Shown here one piece after another: positions 1 through 5,691 of a stretch of 7,011 nt of DNA. The notes under the pieces were generated by a model. That model worked only from the letters and a program-made list of their open reading frames with translations, was not told the DNA's origin and did no database searches. The translations under genes and the position numbers were made by a program. Within the stretch, counting starts at the first letter, position 1. Every line of letters starts with the position of its first letter. The stretch is from Spirochaetes bacterium RBG_16_67_19 (GTDB lineage: Bacteria; Spirochaetota; Spirochaetia; SZUA-6; DRHE01), in the NCBI GenBank assembly GCA_001829505.1, contig MIBK01000170.1, forward strand, positions 5,379 to 12,389. Reading direction: 5' to 3'.

Positions 1-264
1 ATGGGGCAGGGCCTGCACCGCCGTCACCTTGCCGGCGATGCTGGCGTGCACCGGGGCGGATACGAAGGACTTGGATTCCCCGATCTTCTGGCCGAGGGAC
101 ACCAGGTCGCCCTCCTTGACCAGGGCTTCGCAGGGCGCGCCGGTGTGCTGCTGCAGGGGAATCACCACCCGGGCCGGGGCCGGCAGCACCTCGATGGGCT
201 TGCCGCGCGTGGCCTCCTTGCGGTCCGGGGCATGGACTCCCCCCTTGAACGTTTTCAACCTCAT
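1..264 (-). CDS. rnfC: RnfC, ion-translocating ferredoxin:NAD oxidoreductase subunit C (N-terminal part, cut by window edge)
   Basis: Only the first 88 codons are present; the gene runs off the left edge. The protein begins MRLKTFKGGVHAPDRKEATR and continues with IEVLPAPARVVIPLQQHTG, a GAPCEALVKEGD segment, then VSLGQKIGES and SAPVHASIAGKV. This is the typical RnfC/RsxC start: a TFKGG(I/V)H opening, a PL-QH-GAP block, and a barrel-sandwich (biotinyl-lipoyl-like) fold with the SAP(V/I)H-S-GKV signature. In the known complex RnfC is the peripheral, FMN- and 4Fe-4S-containing subunit that meets NADH; the FeS part lies outside the window. Rnf couples ferredoxin oxidation/NAD reduction to Na+ or H+ transport. 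rnfC is the first gene of many rnfCDGEAB operons, which fits its position behind a promoter-bearing gap. The ATG at 264 is preceded by an AGGG element about 9 nt upstream. Family call is confident; completeness of the operon is not visible. Confidence 0.93.
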   Translation of the reverse strand, partial: MRLKTFKGGVHAPDRKEATRGKPIEVLPAPARVVIPLQQHTGAPCEALVKEGDLVSLGQKIGESKSFVSAPVHASIAGKVTAVQALPH

Positions 265-342
265 GTTCTGTTACCCTGTGGTTTGGTTCGCTTTCCCGCC
301 GCTGTTCGGCTCCGGGAGGTTATGCTCCGGGGCGGTCAGGTG

Positions 343-371
343 ATTGTAGCTGAGGACCTGCGGAAAATCAA
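343..371 (-). promoter_or_regulatory. Predicted main sigma70-like promoter of rnfC
   Basis: On the minus strand TTGATT (366-371) and TACAAT (343-348) are separated by exactly 17 nt, giving 4/6 and 5/6 matches to the -35 and -10 consensus. Transcription would start near 336, leaving a leader of about 70 nt before the rnfC ATG at 264. The gap 265-505 contains no convincing gene, so this is the best source of transcription for the rnf genes independent of the upstream capA-tpx-DUF1638 run. This is a prediction by eye; no start site is known. Confidence 0.6.
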
Positions 372-384
372 CCGAAATTCTCCG
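361..384 (-). repeat. Inverted repeat overlapping the rnfC -35 region
   Basis: In the minus-strand sense CGGAGAAT (377-384) pairs with ATTTTCCG (361-368) around an 8-nt loop: an 8-bp stem with one G-U wobble in RNA (one mismatch in DNA). At DNA level it covers the predicted -35 TTGATT (366-371), so it could be an operator. In a transcript from the upstream promoter candidate it would form a stem-loop at the extreme 5' end. Which role applies, if any, cannot be told from sequence. Confidence 0.4.
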
Positions 385-389
385 GAGGT

Positions 390-418
390 AGATTACAATA
401 CTGGTAATATTCCGTCAA
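390..418 (-). promoter_or_regulatory. Second, weaker promoter candidate upstream of rnfC
   Basis: TTGACG (413-418, 5/6 to the -35 consensus) lies 17 nt from TAATCT (390-395, only 3/6 but keeping the key A2 and T6). The spacer is AT-rich, in contrast to the GC-rich surroundings. A transcript from here would start around 383, inside the inverted repeat at 361-384. It could be a second rnfC promoter or simply an AT-rich UP-like or operator region for the downstream promoter. Confidence 0.35.
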
Positions 419-421
419 GGG

Positions 422-442
422 CCGGAACCGGGCTGGTTCCGG
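422..442. repeat. Perfect 8-bp inverted repeat between the DUF1638 gene and rnfC
   Basis: CCGGAACC (422-429) and GGTTCCGG (435-442) are exact reverse complements around GGGCT. As RNA this makes a strong GC-rich hairpin, but neither strand has a T-run after it, so it is not a standard intrinsic terminator. It ends three bases from the TTGACG box at 413-418. It may be a processing or weak/Rho-assisted terminator hairpin for the capA-tpx-DUF1638 transcript, or a protein-binding site for rnfC control. The remaining stretch 443-505 holds only a short CCGGC/GCCGG repeat (465-478) and a 10-bp palindrome (449-458); I see no gene there. Confidence 0.45.
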
Positions 443-505
443 GCACGTCGGAGCTCCGCCCGCGCCGGCAGTAGCCGGGGCGCAGCTCGGTACTCCGGCG
501 CAGCG

Positions 506-1249
506 CTATTCCGCGCGGATAACTCCGGCGTCGTGGGACGGCACCGGATGCTTTCCCGGCGGGACCACCAGGAACTCGGCGTCGTCCCACGGCCCGTCCA
601 CCAGACGCCGCAGCAGCCCCAAGTCACCCTCCAGGCGCGAGTAGCTCCAGCCGCGGGTCTGGGCGTCCGCCTGCGTGAGCCGCTCGTAATGCCGGAAGTC
701 GCCGATGCCCGAGCCGATGTAGGCGTAGGCGGAGTAGTTGCGCAGGCCGTCGCCCAGCACTTCCATGAGGTACCTGGCATTGTCCTCGCCGTACTGCCGC
801 ACGTAGTCCTCGTAGCTGGAGCGCAGGCCCAGCTGCTCGGCGATGCCCCCCTCGGCCGCCTCGTTGCGCTCCAGCCAGCCGGTGGACTCGAAGTAGGTGC
901 CGGGGTTGGCGTGGAACACTTCCTGGTAGCGCTCCCTGGAGCCCAGCAGCAGGGTGATGCAGTCGTGGGCGCGCGGCACCACCAGGGGCAGCGGGCTCCG
1001 CAGCCCCCGGATGCCGTTGTTGCACAGGGCGTAGCCCAGGAGGATGGCCTGGTAGCGCCCCCGGTCCACCGCGTCGACGGCCTGCTGCAGGCGGGCGGAC
1101 ATCTTCTCCTCGCCCAGGTCGTGCAGGCCCTTGGGCAGGAACTCCAGGTCGACGATGTTCCTGGACAGGGCCACGCAGTAGCACAGCTCCCGGTACAGGA
1201 TCTCGCAGGCGATGAGCTTGTAGCGCGGCGTGTCGGCGGCGACGAACAC
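506..1249 (-). CDS. DUF1638 family protein of unknown function
   Basis: A 247-residue protein recognised as DUF1638. It shows KLIACEIL-REL (residues 11-22), FLPKGLHDLG (37-46), LLGYALCNNGI (70-80), PRAHDCITLLLGS (92-104), a PGTYF-STGW block (116-125) and a C-terminal VVPPGKHPVPSHD (228-240). No biochemical function is established to my knowledge. The conserved Cys15, Cys76, His95 and Cys97 could form a metal or thiol site, and the glycine-rich GYALCNNG loop could bind a ligand; both are inferences. I associate the family with anaerobes and with neighbourhoods of corrinoid methyltransferases; here the neighbour is a peroxidase. No signal peptide or membrane segment is seen, so it is probably cytoplasmic. 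The start is GTG at 1249, only 7 nt after the tpx stop, with a weak GGGGA element about 10 nt upstream, so translation probably depends on coupling to tpx. Confidence 0.88.
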   Translation of the reverse strand: MFVAADTPRYKLIACEILYRELCYCVALSRNIVDLEFLPKGLHDLGEEKMSARLQQAVDAVDRGRYQAILLGYALCNNGIRGLRSPLPLVVPRAHDCITLLLGSRERYQEVFHANPGTYFESTGWLERNEAAEGGIAEQLGLRSSYEDYVRQYGEDNARYLMEVLGDGLRNYSAYAYIGSGIGDFRHYERLTQADAQTRGWSYSRLEGDLGLLRRLVDGPWDDAEFLVVPPGKHPVPSHDAGVIRAE

Positions 1250-1256
1250 CGGCGGG

Positions 1257-1760
<504 letters not shown>

Positions 1761-1764
1761 GGGT

Positions 1765-1770
1765 TCCTCC
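1765..1770 (-). promoter_or_regulatory. Strong ribosome binding site of tpx
   Basis: Minus-strand GGAGGA, 4 nt before the ATG at 1760. It is the best Shine-Dalgarno match on the minus strand and decides the tpx start against the in-frame ATG at 1808. It suggests tpx is translated strongly and independently of capA. Confidence 0.8.
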
Positions 1771-1794
1771 TGCAGGCAAAGGTAATGACGCGGC

Positions 1795-2940
1795 TCAGCG
1801 CGGGTCAACCTGTCCCCACTCCCGCAGGCTCTCCGTCAGCCGCCAGGAGCGCTCGCGGAAGTACGCGGTCCAGGGCTCGCTCAGGCCCTGGGCGGACAGG
1901 CCGGGGAAGGTGCTGACCACCATGATCCCCCGCCGGTCGCGCACGTTGGTCACCGGAATGGGCCGCACCTCCGCCACCCGGCCGCGGCCGGGGGCCGGCT
2001 CCACCCACACGGCCCACAGCAGCGAGTCGCCGGTCCAGGCCCGTTCGGCCTCCGGCTGAAGGGGATCCAGGCTCCAGGTCATGCCGGAGAGGAAGTTGCC
2101 GGTGGAATACAGGGCCAGGCCGGGCCCCTCGGGCCGTTCCACCAGCTCGTAGTCCTGCAGCACGTGGGGATGGTGTCCCCAGACCACGTCCGCCCCCCCG
2201 GCCAGCAGCCGGCGGAAGAAGCGCACCCGGCCGGCCTCCGGCGCCCGCGCGTACTCCCTGCCTCCGTGGTAGGAGACCACGAACAGGTCGTAGCGGGGGG
2301 CTTGTTCGCGCACCAGCTCCAGGAAGGCCTCGGCCTGTTCTTCCCGCGCGTAATCCACCCGCAGCACGTAAGCGGCCGGCAGCGGCAGGTTCAGCTCCTG
2401 GACGGCGGCCAGGAAGCCGATCCGCCAGCCGTCCACCAGGATCTCCACGGGCCGGAACTCCTCCCCCAACCCGGCGCGGGTTCCGGCATACCATATTCTC
2501 CGGAAGGAGCCTCGCCCCGCCGCCTCCAGGGAGGCGATCGTCGCCGCCAAGCCCTCCCGGCCCTGATCGAAGGAATGATTGTTGGCCAGGGAAAACACCT
2601 CGATCCCCGCCTCCACCGCGGCGGCCAGGTAGTCCAGCCCCACGTTGAACTGCGGGTAGCTGGAGCATTCCCGGGAGGGATCCACCGGAGTTTCCAGGTT
2701 GGCGAAGGTCAGGCTGTCGCGCCGCAGGAAAGCCCGCACCGGGCGGTAGGCCGCGGCGTAGTCAGGGGCGCGAAAGTTCACTCCGTGGGCCATGAGGTCG
2801 CCCAGGAAGGTGAGCAGCAGGCGTTCGGGCCGGGAAGCCGGTCCGGCGCCGGCCGCCTGCGCGCCGGCCGGCCGGGCCGTCAGGGCGAGCAGGGCCGCCA
2901 GCGCGGCCGGGGCCAGCCACCCCATCCGCTGTCCAAGCAT
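1795..2940 (-). CDS. Secreted CapA-family (PGA_cap) metallophosphoesterase-fold protein
   Basis: A 381-residue protein of the CapA/PgsA poly-gamma-glutamate capsule-biosynthesis family, which has a calcineurin-like metallophosphoesterase fold. Motifs in order: GDLMAHG (Asp48, His52), FANLETPVD (Asn81, Glu83), SLANNHSFDQG (Asn120-His122), SYHGGREY (His225), ADVVWGHHPHVLQDYE (His256, His257, His259) and YSTGNFLSG (Asn282). These supply the usual Asp/His/Asn metal-ligand set. Residues 1 to about 28 form a signal peptide: a short basic start, an Ala/Leu-rich core, and an AGAQA-type cleavage site. It has no lipobox Cys, so an exported, probably periplasmic protein is expected. No other capsule-synthesis gene (capB, capC, capE) is in view, so the product may be a general extracytoplasmic phosphoesterase or amide-ligase-like enzyme rather than a capsule protein. 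The ATG at 2940 has AGG about 5 nt upstream. The gene heads a run with tpx and the DUF1638 gene. Confidence 0.85.
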   Translation of the reverse strand: MLGQRMGWLAPAALAALLALTARPAGAQAAGAGPASRPERLLLTFLGDLMAHGVNFRAPDYAAAYRPVRAFLRRDSLTFANLETPVDPSRECSSYPQFNVGLDYLAAAVEAGIEVFSLANNHSFDQGREGLAATIASLEAAGRGSFRRIWYAGTRAGLGEEFRPVEILVDGWRIGFLAAVQELNLPLPAAYVLRVDYAREEQAEAFLELVREQAPRYDLFVVSYHGGREYARAPEAGRVRFFRRLLAGGADVVWGHHPHVLQDYELVERPEGPGLALYSTGNFLSGMTWSLDPLQPEAERAWTGDSLLWAVWVEPAPGRGRVAEVRPIPVTNVRDRRGIMVVSTFPGLSAQGLSEPWTAYFRERSWRLTESLREWGQVDPR

Positions 2941-2943
2941 GAC

Positions 2944-2958
2944 CTGCTATTGTAGCAG
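2944..2958 (-). promoter_or_regulatory. Predicted -10 region of capA inside a palindrome
   Basis: CTGCTA (2944-2949) and TAGCAG (2953-2958) are perfect inverted arms around TTG. Read on the minus strand they enclose TACAAT (2949-2954), a 5/6 match to the -10 consensus. No good -35 hexamer is found 15-19 nt upstream (best is CTGCCG at 18 nt, 3/6), so the promoter may be weak or need an activator. The transcript would have almost no leader before the ATG at 2940. The palindrome would suit a regulator bound over the -10. Confidence 0.4.
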
Positions 2959-2985
2959 TTTCACCGAAAAAGCGGCAGCGGGTGC

Positions 2986-3019
2986 TGGGCAAGCCCGGCC
3001 CGCGCTGCTACACTGTAGC
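2986..3019 (+). promoter_or_regulatory. Predicted promoter of the amidohydrolase-aldolase-kinase operon, with palindrome over its -10
   Basis: TGGGCA (2986-2991, 4/6) lies 17 nt before TACACT (3009-3014, 4/6). The -10 sits inside the perfect inverted repeat GCTACA-C-TGTAGC (3007-3019). Transcription would begin near 3021, giving a leader of about 23 nt that carries the GGAGGA ribosome binding site (3035-3040) just before the ATG at 3044. The arrangement suggests a repressor that blocks the -10 when the substrate is absent, which is inference. Confidence 0.4.
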
Positions 3020-3043
3020 CCACGATTTTCCTTCGGAGGACTC

Positions 3044-4285
3044 ATGGAGGCGACCAAACTGCGGGTGAACGGCAAGCGCCTGCGCGCCAGCCTGGAGGAG
3101 ATGGCCAGGATCGGAGCCACGCCGGGCGGCGGCGTGCAGCGCCTGGCCCTCTCCGACGAGGACAAGAAGGCCCGCGACCTGTTCGTCAAATGGCTCCAGG
3201 AGCTCTCCCTGGAGGTCAGCATCGACGAGATGGGCAACATCTTCGGACGACGCCAGGGCAGGAACAACTCCCTGCCTCCCGTCATGATGGGCTCCCACGT
3301 CGATTCGCAGCCGCGCGGCGGGCGCTTCGACGGCATCCTGGGAGTCATGGGCGCCCTGGAGGTCATGCGCACCCTCGCCGAGAACAAGGTCCAGACCGAG
3401 CGCCCCATCCTCATCGTGGACTGGACCAACGAAGAGGGCTCCCGCTTTGCCCCGGCCATGGTGGCCTCCGGAGTCTGGGCCGGCGTCCTGGACCGCGACT
3501 ACGCCTACGGGCGCACCGACCTCAACGGCAGAAAGCAGGGCGAGGAGCTGGAACGCATCGGCTATAGGGGCCAGGGCCCGGCCAAGAAGTGGCCGACCCA
3601 CGCCTACTACGAGTACCACATCGAGCAGGGGCCGATGCTGGAGCGCCAGGGCAAGACCATCGGGGCCCCCAAAGGCATCCTCTGCCTGCACTGGTACGAC
3701 GTGTACCTCACCGGCGAGGCCAACCAGGTGGGCCCCACGCCCATGGAGGGCCGGCACGACGCCCTGGTGGCCGCCGCGGAGATGATCCTGGCGGTGCGGG
3801 CGCTTCCCGCGCGCCTGAAGGGCAACATGGTGGCCACCGTCGGAGAGATCCAGAACTACCCCAACTCGCGCAACATCATTCCGGACCGCGTGCATTTCAC
3901 GGTGGACATCCGCTCCTGGGACAACGACCACGCCCTGAAGGCCTGGGACCTGGCGAAAAAGGACTTCCAGGACATCGCCACCCGGCACGGGACGCCGCTC
4001 AAGATCGACGAGACCTGGCGGGTGGTGCCCGCCCCCTTCAACCAGAAGCTGGTCCAGCGCGTGCTGGAGACCGCCAAGGAGCTGGGCTACAGCAGCCTAC
4101 CCATGGTGAGCGGCGCCGGGCACGACGCCAGCTACATGAACCAGGTCTGCCCCACGGCCATGATCTTCGTCCCCAGCATCGGCGGGCGAAGCCACGTGGA
4201 GGTGGAGAATACCACCTGGGAGGACTGCGAGGCGGGGGCCAACGTGCTGCTGCACTGCATCCTGAAGACCGCGGAAGAGAAGTAG
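3044..4285 (+). CDS. M20-family metal-dependent amidohydrolase (N-carbamoyl-amino acid hydrolase / beta-ureidopropionase type)
   Basis: A 413-residue protein matching the usual length of bacterial carbamoylases and allantoate amidohydrolases. It should hydrolyse a carbamoyl, ureido or similar C-N bond using two metal ions. Expected ligands are visible: His85 and Asp88 in GSHVDSQPRGG, bridging Asp96 in GGRFDGILGV, Glu130/Glu131 in DWTNEEGSRFAPAM (base and ligand), His192 in EYHIEQGP and His384 in GGRSHVEVE. The substrate-side segments NSRNIIPDRVHFTVDIR (Arg290) and GAGHDA (His360) are also typical. The dimerisation-domain motif usually read as G-x-A-x-H-x-G-T-T-P-M is here GEANQVGPTPM, with Gln228 in place of the His that completes the partner subunit's active site. 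The start at 3044 is set by GGAGGA at 3035-3040. The closest activities (carbamoyl-L-amino acid, beta-ureidopropionate, allantoate, other amides) cannot be separated by reading; no hydantoinase or pyrimidine-degradation gene is adjacent. It is cytoplasmic and the first gene of the operon. Confidence 0.9.
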   Translation: MEATKLRVNGKRLRASLEEMARIGATPGGGVQRLALSDEDKKARDLFVKWLQELSLEVSIDEMGNIFGRRQGRNNSLPPVMMGSHVDSQPRGGRFDGILGVMGALEVMRTLAENKVQTERPILIVDWTNEEGSRFAPAMVASGVWAGVLDRDYAYGRTDLNGRKQGEELERIGYRGQGPAKKWPTHAYYEYHIEQGPMLERQGKTIGAPKGILCLHWYDVYLTGEANQVGPTPMEGRHDALVAAAEMILAVRALPARLKGNMVATVGEIQNYPNSRNIIPDRVHFTVDIRSWDNDHALKAWDLAKKDFQDIATRHGTPLKIDETWRVVPAPFNQKLVQRVLETAKELGYSSLPMVSGAGHDASYMNQVCPTAMIFVPSIGGRSHVEVENTTWEDCEAGANVLLHCILKTAEEK

Positions 4286-4288
4286 ACC

Positions 4289-4792
4289 GTGCGCCGCAAG
4301 GATAAGGAAATCACGGAGAAGGCCCGCCTGGAGCAGGTCCTGGCCCGCGCCCGGGTCTGCCGCCTGGCCATGGCGGAGGAAGGCCCGCAGGGGCCGGTGC
4401 CCTACGTGGTGCCAGTGTTCTTCGCCTCCCGCGACGGCCGCCTGTACGTGCACTGCGCCCAGGAGGGCCGCAAGCTGGACCTGCTGGCCCGCAACCCCCG
4501 GGTCTGCGTGGAGGCGGACGAGGTGCGGGCCATCGTGCCGGCCGAAAAGCCCTGCGCCTTCAGCAGCACCTTCCGCTCGATCATCGCCACCGGCACGGCC
4601 TCGCGGGTCGAGGATCCGGCCGCCAAGAGGGAAGCCCTCGACCTGCTGATGGCCAAGTACGCCGGACGGCGCACCGGCCCCGGTTTCGAGTTCTCCGAGG
4701 CCACCCTGGAGCACACGGTGGTGCTGGAGATCACCCTGTCGGAAATATCCGGCAAGCAGTCGAAAAATTGGGAAGGAGAATCCAGCGTATGA
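4289..4792 (+). CDS. NimA-like, pyridoxamine 5'-phosphate oxidase (PPOX) fold flavin-binding protein
   Basis: A 167-residue protein with the family's standard start MRRKDKEIT, then ARVCRLAMA, the beta-strand pair PYVVPVFFA, the LYVHCAQEGRKLDLL segment (His55, Lys62), NPRVCVEAD, a PCAFSSTFRSIIATGTA stretch (Cys89) and the C-terminal helix EALDLLMAKYAG. Proteins of this group are split-barrel homodimers that bind FMN, or sometimes heme or F420. Some (Nim) reduce 5-nitroimidazoles, but for most the natural reaction is unknown. No signal peptide. The start is GTG at 4289, three bases after the amidohydrolase stop and without a strong Shine-Dalgarno, so translation is probably coupled. Its stop overlaps the next start (ATGA, 4789-4792). 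Its place between a hydrolase and an aldolase suggests a redox step in the same pathway or protection from a reactive intermediate; that is inference. Confidence 0.85.
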   Translation: MRRKDKEITEKARLEQVLARARVCRLAMAEEGPQGPVPYVVPVFFASRDGRLYVHCAQEGRKLDLLARNPRVCVEADEVRAIVPAEKPCAFSSTFRSIIATGTASRVEDPAAKREALDLLMAKYAGRRTGPGFEFSEATLEHTVVLEITLSEISGKQSKNWEGESSV

Positions 4793-5691
4793 CGGGAACC
4801 ACCCAGATCATCCGCGGCGCCCGCGCGGCGGGCATCGTGGTTCCGGCCTTCAACATCCCCTACCTGCCCATGCTCCGGCCCGTGGTCCAGGCGGTGCATG
4901 ACGAGGACTCCTTCGCCCTGGTGCAGGTGGCGCGCCTGGAGTGGGAAAAATTCTCCAGCGGCAGCCTGGAGGCGGTGGCAGAGGAGTTCCACCGCTACGA
5001 CGACCCGGCCCACGTGCGCCTGCACCTGGACCACGTGCCCGTCATCGACGAGGACCACCGGGAGGTGGACTACCTGCCGATCCTGCGGCGGGCGCTCACC
5101 GCCGGCTACCAGTCGGTGATGGTGGACGGCTCCCGCCTGGCTCTGGAGCAGAACATCCGTGCCACCCGGGCGGCGACCGAGCTGGCCCACGCGGCCGGCA
5201 TCCCCTGCGAAGCGGAGCTGGGGGCCGTATTAGGGCACGAGGAGGGGCCGCTGCCGCCTTACGAGGAGCTGTTCGCCTCCGGGCGCGGCTTCACGGATCC
5301 CGAAGAGGCGGCGCGCTTCGTGCGGGAGTCCGGCTGCGACTGGCTCTCGGTGGCCATCGGCAACATCCACGGGGCCGTCTCCAAGGCCGCCCGCGACCAG
5401 AAGAAGGTGGAGGCCCGCCTGCATCTGGAGCACCTGGCCCGCCTGGCCGAGGTGACCGGCATCCCCCTGGTGCTGCACGGCGGCTCGGGCATCCGCCCCG
5501 AGGACTTGCGGCGGTCCTTCGCCCGGGGCATCGCCAAGCTCAACGTCGGCACCGAGATCCGCCAGGCCTACGAGGCCGCCCTGCGCGAAACGGGCAGCGA
5601 GGAAAAGGGCCGCGAGGCCGTGTACCACCGCACCCGCGGCCTGCTCTCGGAAACCTACCGCATCAGCGGCTCGCGCGCGAAGCTGCCATGA
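4789..5691 (+). CDS. Divergent class II (metal-dependent) ketose-bisphosphate-type aldolase
   Basis: A 300-residue class II aldolase of the FbaA/GatY/KbaY superfamily. Metal and catalytic elements are present: PAFNIP at the N-terminus (residues 19-24), LHLDH (catalytic Asp81, metal His82), SVMVDGS (109-115), EAELGAVLG (Glu143), AIGNIHG (metal His194), LVLHGGSGI (metal His230) and AKLNVGTEIR (Asn252). Such enzymes cleave ketose 1-phosphates or 1,6-bisphosphates to DHAP plus an aldehyde. Two features are unusual: a segment QVARLEWEKFSSGSLEAVA where typical members read as a sulphate- or nucleotide-like strand end, and about 8-10 extra residues (VPVIDEDHREVDYL) after LHLDH. The start is the ATG at 4789 in an ATGA overlap with the preceding gene, with GGAGA 8 nt upstream; an earlier in-frame start at 4768 lacks this. 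Its stop in turn overlaps the kinase start. Being coupled to an FGGY kinase rather than glycolytic genes, it is probably catabolic. The exact substrate is unknown. Confidence 0.87.
   Translation: MTGTTQIIRGARAAGIVVPAFNIPYLPMLRPVVQAVHDEDSFALVQVARLEWEKFSSGSLEAVAEEFHRYDDPAHVRLHLDHVPVIDEDHREVDYLPILRRALTAGYQSVMVDGSRLALEQNIRATRAATELAHAAGIPCEAELGAVLGHEEGPLPPYEELFASGRGFTDPEEAARFVRESGCDWLSVAIGNIHGAVSKAARDQKKVEARLHLEHLARLAEVTGIPLVLHGGSGIRPEDLRRSFARGIAKLNVGTEIRQAYEAALRETGSEEKGREAVYHRTRGLLSETYRISGSRAKLP

Noticed and set aside
1..474. 157-codon plus-strand open frame at the left edge
   Set aside because: It covers the rnfC start on the opposite strand and the promoter gap; composition is that of a shadow frame, whereas the minus strand reads a clear RnfC N-terminus.
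449..478. Short palindrome CGGAGCTCCG and CCGGC/GCCGG repeat as a terminator after DUF1638
   Set aside because: The stems are only 5 bp or have no loop, and no T-run follows; such short GC palindromes are expected by chance here.
1761..1808. Longer tpx start at 1808
   Set aside because: It would overlap the capA end and add a 16-residue tail absent from the family, while a strong GGAGGA supports the ATG at 1760.
3008..3988. 326-codon open frame on the minus strand, antisense to the amidohydrolase
   Set aside because: The sense strand has a complete enzyme with metal ligands and ribosome binding site; the antisense product looks like a high-GC mirror frame.
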